Assembly: GCF_016919705.1 (NCBI RefSeq)
Contig: NZ_CP070371.1
Span: 1 to 64,000 of the forward strand
Origin: Paracoccus methylovorus
GTDB lineage: Bacteria > Pseudomonadota > Alphaproteobacteria > Rhodobacterales > Rhodobacteraceae
Length of the DNA: 64,000 nucleotides
Direction: 5' to 3'
A program made the translations under genes and the position numbers. Of the stretch, positions 37,506 through 47,028 are shown piece after piece. Under the pieces are notes generated by a model. The model did no database searches and was not told where the DNA came from. It saw nothing but the letters and a program-made list of their open reading frames with translations. The first letter of the stretch is position 1. Each line of letters begins with the position of its first letter.

Positions 37506-37540
37506 GCAGGGTGGAGGCACCTTGCCCTTCGGTCGTTTTT
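37501..37540 (+). terminator. Intrinsic terminator after the adenosine kinase gene
   Basis: GAAGGGCA (37501-37508) pairs with TGCCCTTC (37523-37530), followed by GGTCGTTTTT. Confidence 0.7.
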
Positions 37541-39723
37541 CAGGCGGCCTGCTTGCCGGTGCCAAACCGGCCGTAGAAGCTGTCACCTTTTGCCGCCATA
37601 TCCCTGAGCAGTTGCGGCGCGGCAAAGCGGGGGCCGAATTTTGCCGCAAGATCTTCGGCAATGGCAGACGCGCGGGCGGCACCCAGCATGTCGAGCCAGC
37701 CGAAGGGGCCGCCCGACCAAGGCGCAAAGCCCCAGCCAAGGATGGCGCCGACATCGCCTTCGCGGATGTCTTCCAGCACGCCCTCTTCAAGCGCGCGAAC
37801 GGCTTCCAGTGACTGCGCAAACATCAGCCGGTGCTGGATCTCGGTCAGCTCGGGTTGGGTATCGGCCTCGGGCCATTCGGTGGAGAGACCGGACCAGAAA
37901 CCCTGGCGCCTGCCGGCATCGTCATAGTCGAAGAACCCTGCCTTGACCTTGCGGCCCAGGCGGCCTTGGTCGGCCAGCTTGAAGATCACCTCGTCCACTG
38001 CGCCGTCCGGGTAGCTGTCGCCCATGGCCGCCCTGGTCGCCTTGGCGATCTTGACGCCCAGGTCGATCGAGGTTTCGTCCACCAGTTGCAGGGGACCGAG
38101 CGGCATGCCCATCAGCTTGGCGGCGTTTTCGATCAGCGTCGGGCTGACGCCTTCGGCCACCATGCGGATACCCTCGTTGATATAGGGGATGATGCAGCGG
38201 TTGGCGTAGAAGAAGCGTGCGTCATTGACCACGATGGGGGTCTTGCGGATCTGGCGGACGAAATCCAGCGCCTTGGCCACCGCGCGCGGTCCAGTCGCCT
38301 GACCCTTGATGATCTCGACCAGCAGCATCTTGTCCACTGGGCTGAAGAAATGGATGCCGATGAACTGATCGGATCGCCCGCTGGCCTTGGCCAGTTCGCT
38401 GATCGGCAGGGTCGAGGTGTTGGTGGCGAAGATCGCATCCTGCGGGATCACCGCCTCGGCCTTTTTCGTGACCTCGGCCTTGATGGCAGGGTCCTCGAAC
38501 ACCGCTTCCACGATCAGGTCGCAGCCTTGCAGCGCGGCGTAATCCGTGGTGGGCGTGATGCGGGCCAGTACCCCGGCCTTTTTTTCCTCGGTGGATTTGC
38601 GGCGGCTGATCGCCTTGTCCAGAAGGCCGGTGGAATAGGATTTGCCGCGATCCGCCGCCTCTTGCGTCGAATCGATTAGCACCACCTCGATCCCGGCCAT
38701 AGCGCTGACATAGGCGATGCCTGCACCCATCATGCCTGCGCCCAGAATACCGACCTTGCGCACGGTCTGGTCGGGTGCTTCGGGACGGTTCGCACCTTTT
38801 TCCAGAGCTTCCTTGTTGATGAAGAGAGAACGGATCATCGCGGTCGAACTGGGGTTCATCAGCACGTTGGTGAACCAGCGCGCCTCGATCCGGAGCGCCG
38901 CGTCGAAGGGCACCATGGCGCCTTCATAGACCGCGCTCAGCAGCGCCTTGGCGGCGGGATAGACCCCCAGCGTCTTGCCATGCACCATGGCGCTGGCCCC
39001 GACGAAGGTCATGAAGCCCGCGGGGTGATAGGGTTCACCCCCCGGCATCTTGTAGCCCTTGGCGTCCCATGGCTTGACCAGATCGGCATCGGCGGCCTTG
39101 AGCACCCATTCGCGGGCGCTTGCCACCGGATCGGGCACAACCTCGTCGATCAGCCCGGCGGATTTGGCCTTGGCGGGATCGTTGAGCTTGCCTTCCAGCA
39201 GGAACGGGGCTGCGCCCATGGCGCCCAGCTTGCGGACAAGGCGCGTGGTGCCGCCGGCGCCGGGAAAGATGCCGACCATGATCTCGGGCAGGCCGATCTT
39301 GGCCTTGGGGTTATCGGCGGCAAAGATGCGATGCGTGGCAAGCGGCAGTTCCAGCCCGATCCCCAGCGCGGTGCCGGGCAGGGCGCTCGCGATGGGCTTG
39401 CCGCCCTTCTTGGTCTTGGGGTCCATCCCCGCCAGCTCGATCTTGCGCAGCAGATGATGCAGGGTCATCACGCCGTCGAAGACCGACGTTGCACCGCCCT
39501 CTTTCATGCCGGCGATGACGTTCAGGTCCATGCCGGCGGCAAAGTCCTTTTTGCCGCTGGTGATGACGATGCCCTTGACGGCCTCGTCAGCCAGCGCCTC
39601 GTCGATGAACCCGTCGAGCACTGCCGCACCGTCCAGAGACAGCACGTTCATGGATTTGGCGGGCACGTCCCAGGTGATGATAGCGACGCCGTCGGCGCCT
39701 TTTTGCATGGTGAAATCGGTCAT
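37540..39723 (-). CDS. fadJ: Multifunctional 3-hydroxyacyl-CoA dehydrogenase / enoyl-CoA hydratase (FadJ/FadB type)
   Basis: The protein has 727 residues. An N-terminal hydratase domain (FAAGMDLNVIAGM, LPGTALGIGLELPLA) spans about residues 1-200. An NAD-binding domain starts at VGILGAGMMGAGIAYV. The catalytic His is in IGIHFFSPVDKM, and C-terminal dehydrogenase domains begin near VVNDARFFYANR. It carries out two steps of beta-oxidation. It lies 13 bases behind the thiolase gene in one operon. Confidence 0.94.
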   Translation of the reverse strand: MTDFTMQKGADGVAIITWDVPAKSMNVLSLDGAAVLDGFIDEALADEAVKGIVITSGKKDFAAGMDLNVIAGMKEGGATSVFDGVMTLHHLLRKIELAGMDPKTKKGGKPIASALPGTALGIGLELPLATHRIFAADNPKAKIGLPEIMVGIFPGAGGTTRLVRKLGAMGAAPFLLEGKLNDPAKAKSAGLIDEVVPDPVASAREWVLKAADADLVKPWDAKGYKMPGGEPYHPAGFMTFVGASAMVHGKTLGVYPAAKALLSAVYEGAMVPFDAALRIEARWFTNVLMNPSSTAMIRSLFINKEALEKGANRPEAPDQTVRKVGILGAGMMGAGIAYVSAMAGIEVVLIDSTQEAADRGKSYSTGLLDKAISRRKSTEEKKAGVLARITPTTDYAALQGCDLIVEAVFEDPAIKAEVTKKAEAVIPQDAIFATNTSTLPISELAKASGRSDQFIGIHFFSPVDKMLLVEIIKGQATGPRAVAKALDFVRQIRKTPIVVNDARFFYANRCIIPYINEGIRMVAEGVSPTLIENAAKLMGMPLGPLQLVDETSIDLGVKIAKATRAAMGDSYPDGAVDEVIFKLADQGRLGRKVKAGFFDYDDAGRRQGFWSGLSTEWPEADTQPELTEIQHRLMFAQSLEAVRALEEGVLEDIREGDVGAILGWGFAPWSGGPFGWLDMLGAARASAIAEDLAAKFGPRFAAPQLLRDMAAKGDSFYGRFGTGKQAA

Positions 39724-39736
39724 ATCCCCTCCTCCG

Positions 39737-40948
39737 TCAGACGCGCTCGATGATGGTGGCCGCGCCCATGCCGGACGCGATGCAGAGCGTGGCGAGGCCC
39801 ACGGTCTTGTCCTGCCGCTCGAGTTCGTCGAGCAGAGTGCCGATGATGATGGCGCCGGTCGCACCCAGCGGATGGCCAAGGGCGATCGCGCCGCCGTTAA
39901 CGTTGACGATACCGGGGTCAACCTGGAAAGCTTGCATGAAGCGCAGCACGACCGCGGCGAATGCCTCGTTGACCTCGAAAAGATCAATGTCGCTGATCGC
40001 CATGCCGCTGTCGCGCAGGATCTTTTCCGTCACCGGGACCGGGCCAGTCAGCATGATCGTGGGATCGGTGCCGATCTTGGCGGTGGCGCGGATACGGGCA
40101 CGCGGCTTCAGCCCATGGGCCTTGCCGAATTCTTCGTTGCCGATCAGGATGGCTGCAGCGCCGTCCACGATGCCCGAACTGTTGCCGGCATGGTGGATGT
40201 GGTCGATATGGTCGAGATGCGGGTATTTCAGCATCGCCACCTTGTCGAATCCGGGCATCGTTTCGCCCATTTCCTTGAAGCTGGCTTTCAGCTTCGCCAG
40301 ATCCTCAAGCGCGGTGCCGGGGCGCATATATTCGTCGCGGTCAAGGATGGTCAGCCCGTTCTGGTCGCTCACTGGCACGATGGATTTGGCAAAACGGTTT
40401 TCCTGCCAGGCGACCGCAGCGCGGCGTTGGCTTTCGACCGCAAGCCGGTCGGCATCCTCGCGCGAAAAGCCGTATTCGGTGGCAATGATATCGGCGCTGA
40501 TGCCCTGCGGCACGAAGTAGGTTTTGAAGGTCAGGCTGGGGTCCACGGCGATTGCGGCGCCATCACTGCCCATTGCCACCCGGCCCATCATTTCGACGCC
40601 ACCGGCGATATAGGCCTGGCCCGCACCGCCCTTGATCTGGTTGGCGGCCAGGTTCACCGCCTCCATCCCCGAGGCGCAGAAACGGTTGATGGCAAGGCCC
40701 GGAATAGACTCGTCAAGATCGGATGCCAGAACCGCTGAGCGGGCGAGGCAGCCGCCCTGTTCCTTGACCTGGGTGACATTGCCCCAGATCACGTCTTCGA
40801 CCGCGTGGCCTTCCAGCCCGTTGCGTTCCTTGACCGCATTCAGCAACCGGGCCGAAAGCGCGACCGAGGTGACTTCGTGCAGGCTGCCGTCGGGGCGGCC
40901 CTTGCCGCGCGGGGTGCGGGCGGCGTCATAGATATAGGCTTCGGTCAT
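39737..40948 (-). CDS. Acetyl-CoA C-acyltransferase (FadA/FadI type thiolase)
   Basis: The protein has 403 residues. Catalytic Cys91 lies in INRFCASGMEAVN. The C-terminal GGAIALGHPLGATGA and CIASGMGAATI are present. It pairs with FadJ to complete beta-oxidation of longer chains. It overlaps the upstream glutathione transferase gene by 4 bases. Confidence 0.94.
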   Translation of the reverse strand: MTEAYIYDAARTPRGKGRPDGSLHEVTSVALSARLLNAVKERNGLEGHAVEDVIWGNVTQVKEQGGCLARSAVLASDLDESIPGLAINRFCASGMEAVNLAANQIKGGAGQAYIAGGVEMMGRVAMGSDGAAIAVDPSLTFKTYFVPQGISADIIATEYGFSREDADRLAVESQRRAAVAWQENRFAKSIVPVSDQNGLTILDRDEYMRPGTALEDLAKLKASFKEMGETMPGFDKVAMLKYPHLDHIDHIHHAGNSSGIVDGAAAILIGNEEFGKAHGLKPRARIRATAKIGTDPTIMLTGPVPVTEKILRDSGMAISDIDLFEVNEAFAAVVLRFMQAFQVDPGIVNVNGGAIALGHPLGATGAIIIGTLLDELERQDKTVGLATLCIASGMGAATIIERV

Positions 40949-41586
40949 GCGTCCTCCTTCGCGGCCCGGTCCGCAGGGTTTCCGGGCATCAGATCATAAG
41001 GGTGTTTCCAGCCGGGCAGCGCCTGAATGCGGCTTAGCCAGGCATCGATATGGGGCCACTCGGCGCGATCGAAGCCGAAGGGCTCGGGGTAATAGAGATA
41101 GCTGCAGCAGGACAGGTCGGCGATGGTAGGGCGATCCCCCGCCAGCCAATCACGGCCTGCAAGATGTCCGTCCAAGGTGCGGAGCGCCGCCTTGCAGCGC
41201 CCCTGCAGCCAGGCGATGACCTTGGCGGGGCGTTTCTTGGGCGGCAGGAAGTTCATCAGGAACCGCTGGGTTCCGAATTGTGACGAGCCCTTGTGGTTGT
41301 CCCAGAACAGCCAACGCAGGATTTCGCTGCGGTCTTCTTCGATGAAGCGCCCGGTCCTTTCGGCCAGATGCAGCAGGATCACGCCAGACTGAGTCAGCAC
41401 CTGACCGTCCTCGATAAAGACCGGTGCTTCGCCCATCTCGTTGATCGCGTGATAGGCCGCGCCGCGCGTGGCGCCGCCGAAAAAGTCCACAAATACGGGC
41501 TGCCAAGGATAGCCCGTCAACTGCATCATCAGCGCCACCTTATAGGAATGGCCGGATTCTCCGAAGCAATGAAGCTGGGCTGTCAT
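40945..41586 (-). CDS. Glutathione S-transferase family protein
   Basis: The protein has 213 residues. The N-terminal thioredoxin-like domain has FGESGHSYKVALMMQLTG and EMGEAPVFIEDGQVLTQSGVILLHLAE. The helical domain has DWLAGDRPTIADLSCCSYLY. It is translationally coupled to the thiolase gene, so it may serve fatty-acid breakdown, for example in removing reactive by-products. That role is inference. Confidence 0.87.
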   Translation of the reverse strand: MTAQLHCFGESGHSYKVALMMQLTGYPWQPVFVDFFGGATRGAAYHAINEMGEAPVFIEDGQVLTQSGVILLHLAERTGRFIEEDRSEILRWLFWDNHKGSSQFGTQRFLMNFLPPKKRPAKVIAWLQGRCKAALRTLDGHLAGRDWLAGDRPTIADLSCCSYLYYPEPFGFDRAEWPHIDAWLSRIQALPGWKHPYDLMPGNPADRAAKEDA

Positions 41587-41864
41587 GTCATCCCTCTTTC
41601 TTTGACGCGGCGCCTGAGTTCGCTGCCGCAATGGGTATTTTTACAACGAAGACGTGACTTAAGATTATCTTAACTTGCTCCGTTTAGAGTCGAAGCTGCG
41701 GTACAGGCTGGGGAGCCGATGACCGCCAACGGAGAAGTCGCCCCGGTCATCTGGCCAAAACCTTTCCCGCCGGAACGGTGGGGGTGGCCGGGGCGCAACC
41801 AGCCGATTTCTTCGTTGTCCAAATACCCATGCGACCTTGCCGCCTGGCGCGCGCCTTGCCCATT
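41587..41864 (-). other. Intergenic region between acyl-CoA dehydrogenase and the GST-thiolase-fadJ operon
   Basis: This 278-base gap holds a 15-base palindrome (41659-41673) and two oppositely oriented copies of the dispersed intergenic core (about 41636-41654 on plus, 41809-41828 on minus). I saw no credible gene in it. Confidence 0.55.
41659..41673. promoter_or_regulatory. Palindrome upstream of the GST-thiolase-fadJ operon
   Basis: TTAAGATTATCTTAA is a perfect 15-base palindrome, AT-rich in a GC-rich setting, 73 bases before the GST start. It is a candidate operator; its regulator is not known. Confidence 0.45.
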
Positions 41865-43643
41865 TCAGAACTGTTCTGCCGTCAAGGCCATGACCGGCTC
41901 GGCGCCCGAGCGGATGCGTGCAAGATGCGTGGTGGTGATCGGCAGTTGCCGCGCCATGTAATAGCGCCCGGTTGCAAGCTTGGTTTCATGGAAAACAGGA
42001 TCGTCGGTGCCGGCCGCCAGGGCCGCCTTGGCTGCTACGGCCATTCGGGTCCACATCAGTCCCAGGGCCACATGGCCGAAGAGATGCATGAAATCGTAAG
42101 AGCCCGCGAGCGCCGCGTTGGGGTTCTTCATACCCTGCTCCATGAAGAACATCGCCGCAGATTGCAGATCTTTCGACGCCTCTTTCAGCGGGTCGAGGAA
42201 ATCGGCCTTGAGGGCGGTATCGCCTTCATGCTCCTTGATGATCTGTTTGACCATTTCGAAGAAGGCCATGATCGGCTTGCCGCCTTCGGCTGCAAGCTTG
42301 CGGCCGACCAGGTCCAGCGCCTGCACGCCGTTTGCGCCTTCGTAGATCATGGCGATGCGGGCGTCGCGGACGAACTGCGACATGCCCTGTTCCTCGATAT
42401 AGCCGTGGCCGCCAAAGATCTGCTGGGCCTGCACGGCCACGTCGAAGCCCTTGTCGGTCAAAAAGCCCTTGATTACCGGGGTCAGCAGCGAAACGAGGCC
42501 ATGCGCCTCTTTGTCATCCGCCAGCACGGCGCGGTCGATCAGGTAAGCCCCCCAGAACGCCAGAGCTCGCGCGCCTTCCAGAAAGCTTTTCTGGTCCATC
42601 AGGTTGCGGCGGATGTCGGGGTGCACGATCAGCGGATCGGCAGGACCCGAGGGATTTTCGTCCCCCGTCACCGAGCGGCCCTGCAGTCGCTCGCGGGCAT
42701 AGAGGAGCGCGTTCTGATAGGCGGCCTCGGCCACGGAATAACCTTGCAGGCCGACACCGATCCGGGCCTCGTTCATCATGGTGAACATGGCGCGCATGCC
42801 CTTGTGGGCTTCACCCAGAAGCCAGCCTTTCGCGCCGTCATAGTTCATCACGCAGGTGGCATTGCCATGAATGCCCATCTTTTCTTCGAGATTGCCGACC
42901 GAAAGGTTGTTGCGCTGGCCCAGCGATCCGTCCTCGTTCACGAGGAATTTCGGCACGATGAACAGCGAGATCCCCCTGGTGCCCTCTCCGCCGCCGGGAG
43001 CTTTTGCTAGCACCAGATGGATCACGTTTTCGGACATGTCGTGATCGCCGGCCGAAATAAAGATCTTTTGCCCGGTAATCAGGTAGCTGCCGTCATCCTG
43101 CGGCTCGGCCTTGGTGCGCAAAAGGCCCAGATCGGTGCCGGCATGCGGCTCGGTCAGGTTCATGGTGCCGGTCCATTCGCAGCTGACCATCTTGGGCAGA
43201 TAAGTGGTCTTTTGCTGGTCGGTGCCGTGGGCATGGATGGCGGAATAGGCGCCATGGGTCAGGCCCTGATACATGGCGAAGGCCATGTTCGAGGCCGAGA
43301 ACATCTCGCCGGCCGCAAGGCCGATCACATAGGGCATGCCCTGGCCGCCGTATTCGGGATCGCAGTCGAGCGCGGTCCAGCCGCCCTCGCGCATCTGTTC
43401 GAAGGCTTGCGCGAAACCCCGGGGCGTATGAACCACGCCGTTTTCCAGCTTGCAGCCTTCGCGGTCGCCGACGGCGTTCAGTGGCGCCAGCACCTCGGAG
43501 GCCAGTTTGCCGGCGGCTTCCAGCACCGCCTGGGTGAAGTCGCGGTCAAGCTCGCCATAGCCGGCGAGGTCCTGGTTCGAGATGTCGAGCACGTCATGCA
43601 GGACGAATTGCATGTCGCGGACGGGGGCGGAATAGGTGGTCAT
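41865..43643 (-). CDS. Acyl-CoA dehydrogenase with C-terminal extension (DmdC/FadE-like)
   Basis: The protein has 592 residues, longer than classical 380-residue enzymes. It has [29 protein letters not shown], and [19 protein letters not shown] with the likely catalytic Glu. An extra C-terminal domain follows. This type includes 3-methylmercaptopropionyl-CoA dehydrogenase (DmdC) and long-chain enzymes. Next to fadJ and thiolase, general fatty-acid oxidation is the simpler reading. It lies 24 bases behind a MerR gene. Confidence 0.9.
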   Translation of the reverse strand: MTTYSAPVRDMQFVLHDVLDISNQDLAGYGELDRDFTQAVLEAAGKLASEVLAPLNAVGDREGCKLENGVVHTPRGFAQAFEQMREGGWTALDCDPEYGGQGMPYVIGLAAGEMFSASNMAFAMYQGLTHGAYSAIHAHGTDQQKTTYLPKMVSCEWTGTMNLTEPHAGTDLGLLRTKAEPQDDGSYLITGQKIFISAGDHDMSENVIHLVLAKAPGGGEGTRGISLFIVPKFLVNEDGSLGQRNNLSVGNLEEKMGIHGNATCVMNYDGAKGWLLGEAHKGMRAMFTMMNEARIGVGLQGYSVAEAAYQNALLYARERLQGRSVTGDENPSGPADPLIVHPDIRRNLMDQKSFLEGARALAFWGAYLIDRAVLADDKEAHGLVSLLTPVIKGFLTDKGFDVAVQAQQIFGGHGYIEEQGMSQFVRDARIAMIYEGANGVQALDLVGRKLAAEGGKPIMAFFEMVKQIIKEHEGDTALKADFLDPLKEASKDLQSAAMFFMEQGMKNPNAALAGSYDFMHLFGHVALGLMWTRMAVAAKAALAAGTDDPVFHETKLATGRYYMARQLPITTTHLARIRSGAEPVMALTAEQF

Positions 43644-43667
43644 CGGTCCCTCCCAGGGGCTTTGCCG

Positions 43668-44057
43668 TCAGGCTTCGGATTTCAGTTTCTGCAGGGAGAC
43701 CACGCCCTCGGCGATCTGCTGGCGCAGTTCGGCGATGGCCTCGGCCAATTCGCGTTGCTGCCGTTCCATGTCGGCAAGCCGGTCGCGGGCGGTGGCGAGG
43801 GTGGCCTCGGTCTGGGTGATATTGCGTTCGGCCGGATCGTAAAGTTCCAGCAACTGGCGAATCTGTTCCAGCGAAAAGCCAAAGCGCTTGCCGCGCAGGA
43901 TCAGGATCAGCCGTGCACGGTCGGCGCGGCCGTAAAGCCGGTGTTGGCCGCGGCGCTGCGGAAACAGCAATTCGCGGGATTCATAAAACCGCAACGTCCG
44001 CGGCGTAACGTCGAATGCGTCGCACATCTGGCGGATGGTCAACAGATCGTCGTCCAT
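43668..44057 (-). CDS. MerR-family transcriptional regulator (first of two)
   Basis: The protein has 129 residues. The winged helix begins LLTIRQMCDAFDVTPRTLRFYES, then RGQHRLYGRADRARL. A coiled coil (RDRLADMERQQRELAEAIAELR) follows. No cysteine-based metal site is seen. Its position ahead of the acyl-CoA dehydrogenase gene suggests control of fatty-acid breakdown, as for PsrA/LiuR-type regulators in other bacteria. Confidence 0.88.
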   Translation of the reverse strand: MDDDLLTIRQMCDAFDVTPRTLRFYESRELLFPQRRGQHRLYGRADRARLILILRGKRFGFSLEQIRQLLELYDPAERNITQTEATLATARDRLADMERQQRELAEAIAELRQQIAEGVVSLQKLKSEA

Positions 44058-44106
44058 GGCCGGCTCTTCCCTCTGGCACATTCACCTGTCGGGAATATAG
44101 GGCGAG

Positions 44107-44122
44107 TTGACGTTCGCGTAAG
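44107..44122. promoter_or_regulatory. Candidate MerR (LiuR-type) operator
   Basis: TTGACGTTCGCGTAAG, with inverted halves TTGACG/CGTAAG, lies 50 bases upstream of the first MerR start. It resembles the ACGTxxxCGT-centred sites reported for MerR-type regulators of fatty-acid and branched-chain amino acid catabolism. Confidence 0.5.
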
Positions 44123-44157
44123 GGGGAACGTGGCGTCAGCGTCGATCTCAGCCCTTG

Positions 44158-44565
44158 TCAGCTGGCCTCTTCAGCGCCCTCGGCAGGTCCCATTTTGTCA
44201 AGAAGTGCTGCCGTTTCGTTGCGCAGGGCCAGCAGTTCAGCCATCGAGGCTTCCAATTCGGCGCGTTGCTGGCGCAGGACCTCAAGCTGTCGGTCGGCCA
44301 GTTCGATCCAGACGCGATATTGCTCGCCCGTGCCCTTTTCCCCATAGATCAGCAGCCATTGCCGGATGTCTTCCAGTGAAAAGCCAAAGCGCCGGCCGCG
44401 CAGGATCAGCTTCATCCGGGCCATTTCGCGCGGGCCATAAAAGCGTGAACGGCCTTCCTTGCGCGGGCTGAGCAATTCTATGTATTCGTAGTAACGCAGC
44501 GTTCGGGGCGTCACGTCGAACCGTGCGCACATTTCCTTGAAGCCAATGTATTCGTTATCGGACAT
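44158..44565 (-). CDS. MerR-family transcriptional regulator (second of two)
   Basis: The protein has 135 residues. GFKEMCARFDVTPRTLRYYEY, EGRSRFYGPREMARM and the coiled coil QLEVLRQQRAELEASMAEL match the layout of the neighbouring MerR gene; the two look like a diverged duplication. It begins 101 bases upstream of it and is divergent from a thioesterase gene. Confidence 0.88.
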   Translation of the reverse strand: MSDNEYIGFKEMCARFDVTPRTLRYYEYIELLSPRKEGRSRFYGPREMARMKLILRGRRFGFSLEDIRQWLLIYGEKGTGEQYRVWIELADRQLEVLRQQRAELEASMAELLALRNETAALLDKMGPAEGAEEAS

Positions 44566-44702
44566 CGAATGAACTCTATGCTGCGGATGCACGGCAGCCT
44601 AGCGCGGGGGCGAACCAAACTCAACCATTGGTCGGGGCGGGCTTGCCTGCGGATCGCGGGGTGCTACCATTGCCGACCGCAGCCAAGCCGGAGGCCAGGG
44701 GC

Positions 44703-45146
44703 ATGACCGATCCGTCGTCCGAGGACGATCTAGAACAACGTCGGCGCATTGCGCGTCAGTTCATCGAAATGATTCCCCATGCCCGGGCACTGGGCATGAG
44801 CCTTGACCAGCTTTCACCCGATGGGGCCGAGATCTCGTTGCCCTGGCGCGAGGATTTGGTCGGCGATCCGCGCAGCGGGGTGATCCATGGCGGGGTGATT
44901 TCCGCGCTGATGGATACCTGCGGCGGGGCGGCGGTGATGGCGCATCGGGCAGGTGCGCGCCTGACCGCGACCATCGACTTGCGCATCGACTACATGCGCG
45001 CGGCCACCCCGGGTCAGACCATCCGGGCCAAGGCGACCTGCTATCATATCACCCGCTCGGTCGCCTTTGTCCGGGCGTGGGCGATGGATGACGACGAATC
45101 CCTTCCCGTGGCCTCTGCCACCGGCGCTTTTACTGTCGAGAGGTGA
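44703..45146 (+). CDS. PaaI-family hotdog thioesterase (first of two)
   Basis: The protein has 147 residues. The hotdog signature VIHGGVISALMDTCGGAAVM is clear, with an adjacent IDLRIDYMRAATPG strand. It should hydrolyse acyl-CoA thioesters. It is one base from the next thioesterase and divergent from the MerR pair, so both may belong to the same fatty-acid regulon. Confidence 0.87.
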   Translation: MTDPSSEDDLEQRRRIARQFIEMIPHARALGMSLDQLSPDGAEISLPWREDLVGDPRSGVIHGGVISALMDTCGGAAVMAHRAGARLTATIDLRIDYMRAATPGQTIRAKATCYHITRSVAFVRAWAMDDDESLPVASATGAFTVER

Positions 45147-45147
45147 C

Positions 45148-45651
45148 ATGTCCCCCCGCAACGAACCTCTCGACGCCATCAAGTCGCGACGCAACAATAC
45201 GCTGAATGCGCTGGTGACAAGCGTGCCCTATATCCGCTGGCTGGGCATCGGTTTCGACCGGCGCGGGGACGAATTGACCGCGGTGCTGCCCTTTGATCAA
45301 AAGCTGATCGGCAATCCCATGCTGCCCGCGATCCACGGCGGGGTGACGGCGGCCTTTCTGGAGGTCACCGCCATCGTTGAGCTGACCTGGACCGCGATCT
45401 GGGAGGATATGGAGCAAGGCCGCATCGCCCCCGACGCCGCCGTGCCCGAAAGCATGCCGCGCCTACCAAAAACCATTGATTTTACTGTGGATTACCTGCG
45501 ATCTGGCCTGCCGCGCGACGCCTATGCGCGCGCGCGTGTGGTGCGTTCGGGGCGGCGCTATGCCAGTGTGCATGTCGAAGCCTGGCAGGATCAGCGCCAA
45601 AAGCTGTTTGCCCAGGCCACCGGGCATTTCCTGATGCCGCAGGATGGTTGA
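45148..45651 (+). CDS. PaaI-family hotdog thioesterase (second of two)
   Basis: The protein has 167 residues, with AIHGGVTAAFLEVTAIVEL and TIDFTVDYLRSGLPRD in hotdog order. An insertion between the two strands makes it longer than its neighbour. It overlaps the MATE transporter gene by 8 bases. Confidence 0.85.
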   Translation: MSPRNEPLDAIKSRRNNTLNALVTSVPYIRWLGIGFDRRGDELTAVLPFDQKLIGNPMLPAIHGGVTAAFLEVTAIVELTWTAIWEDMEQGRIAPDAAVPESMPRLPKTIDFTVDYLRSGLPRDAYARARVVRSGRRYASVHVEAWQDQRQKLFAQATGHFLMPQDG

Positions 45652-46969
45652 GGCACGGACGGGCCGGGCCGAGGCCGGGATATCGAACCGCCGCGTCCTG
45701 GCCATCGCTCTGCCGGTGGTGCTGTCGAATGCGACGATCCCGATTCTGGGCGCGGTGGATACCGGCGTCATCGGCCAGTTGGGCGAGGCCGCACCCATCG
45801 GTGCGGTGGGGCTGGGCGCGGTTATCCTGACTTCGATCTATTGGATTTTCGGCTTCCTGCGCATGGGGACCTCGGGTCTGGTGGCGCAGGCACATGGTGC
45901 CGGCGACGACGGCGAATCCGGTGCGCATCTGTTGCGCGCACTGGGGATCGGGCTGGCGGCGGGTCTGACGTTTATCTTGCTGCAAGGCCTGCTGTTTGCC
46001 GGTGCCTTTCGGCTTGCACCTGCTTCGGACGGGGTCGAGGTTCTGGCGCGGCAGTATCTGGCGATGCGGATTTGGGGGGCGCCCGCCACCATCTCGCTTT
46101 ATGCGATCACCGGCTGGCTGATCGCGACCGAGCGGACACGCTCGGTTCTGGTGCTGCAACTTCTGATGAACGGGCTGAACGTCCTTTTGGACCTGTGGTT
46201 CGTGCTGGGACTGGGATGGGGCGTGCGCGGAGTCGCCGGGGCGACGCTGATCGCAGAGTGGTCGGGGTTGGCGCTGGGGCTGTGGTTCGCGCGCCATGCC
46301 CTGTATGCGGCTATTCAGCGCACCGGCCTGTTCGCCCGCGAACGGATCGAGGAATTGGCCCGCGTGAACGGTGACATCCTGATTCGATCCGTGCTGTTGC
46401 AAGGTTCGTTCACCACTTTCATGTTCATGGCGGCGGGGCAGGGCGACGTGACCCTGGCCGCCAATCAGGTGTTGCTGCAATTTCTCTCCATCGTTGCCTA
46501 CGGGATGGACGGTTTCGCCTTTGCCGCCGAATCGCTGGTCGGACAGGCCGTGGGTGCGCGCCGGCTCGACCGGTTGCGGCGCGCGGCCATGTTGACCTCG
46601 GTCTGGGGGGTTGCAGGGGCGGCGCTTTTATCGGCGGTGTTCCTGCTGGCGGGACCGGCGATCATCGATCTTTTGACAACCTCGCCCGAGGTGCGGGCCG
46701 AGGCGCGGCATTTCCTGCCATGGCTGGTCGCCGCGCCGCTGATCGGCATTGCCCCATGGATGCTGGATGGTATTTTCATCGGCGCCACACGCACCCGCGA
46801 AATGCGCAATGCCATGCTGATTGCCGTGGGTATCTATGCCGTGCTGGTGGTGGTGTTGCCGCCGGTCCTGGGCAACCACGGGCTATGGGCGGCGCTGATG
46901 GGGCTGAATGCTTTGCGCGGGCTGACCATGTGGCGGCTTTATCCGCGCGTCGAAGCCGCCGCGGCCTGA
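45644..46969 (+). CDS. MATE-family efflux transporter (DinF-like)
   Basis: The protein has 441 residues and about twelve membrane segments. LPVVLSNATIPILGAVDTGVIGQ opens the first half, and FAFAAESLVGQAVGARRLDRL lies in the second, as in DinF-type MATE exporters. It should exchange protons or sodium for organic cations or similar molecules. The substrate is unknown. It overlaps the second thioesterase gene. A hairpin follows at 46988-47014. Confidence 0.9.
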   Translation: MVEARTGRAEAGISNRRVLAIALPVVLSNATIPILGAVDTGVIGQLGEAAPIGAVGLGAVILTSIYWIFGFLRMGTSGLVAQAHGAGDDGESGAHLLRALGIGLAAGLTFILLQGLLFAGAFRLAPASDGVEVLARQYLAMRIWGAPATISLYAITGWLIATERTRSVLVLQLLMNGLNVLLDLWFVLGLGWGVRGVAGATLIAEWSGLALGLWFARHALYAAIQRTGLFARERIEELARVNGDILIRSVLLQGSFTTFMFMAAGQGDVTLAANQVLLQFLSIVAYGMDGFAFAAESLVGQAVGARRLDRLRRAAMLTSVWGVAGAALLSAVFLLAGPAIIDLLTTSPEVRAEARHFLPWLVAAPLIGIAPWMLDGIFIGATRTREMRNAMLIAVGIYAVLVVVLPPVLGNHGLWAALMGLNALRGLTMWRLYPRVEAAAA

Positions 46970-46987
46970 AAGGCCGGTCAGGGATGT

Positions 46988-47014
46988 GCGACGCCCCATG
47001 ATCCGGGGCGTCGC
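46988..47014. terminator. Hairpin between the MATE and zeta genes (terminator-like)
   Basis: GCGACGCCCC (46988-46997) pairs with GGGGCGTCGC around ATGATCC. No T-run follows on either strand, so termination is not assured. Confidence 0.4.
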
Positions 47015-47028
47015 AATCTTGCGAAAGC

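Noticed and set aside
41719..41961. Short 80-codon frame upstream and within the acyl-CoA dehydrogenase end
   Set aside because: It runs antisense into the 3' end of a clear gene, crosses a repeat core and has no recognisable domain.
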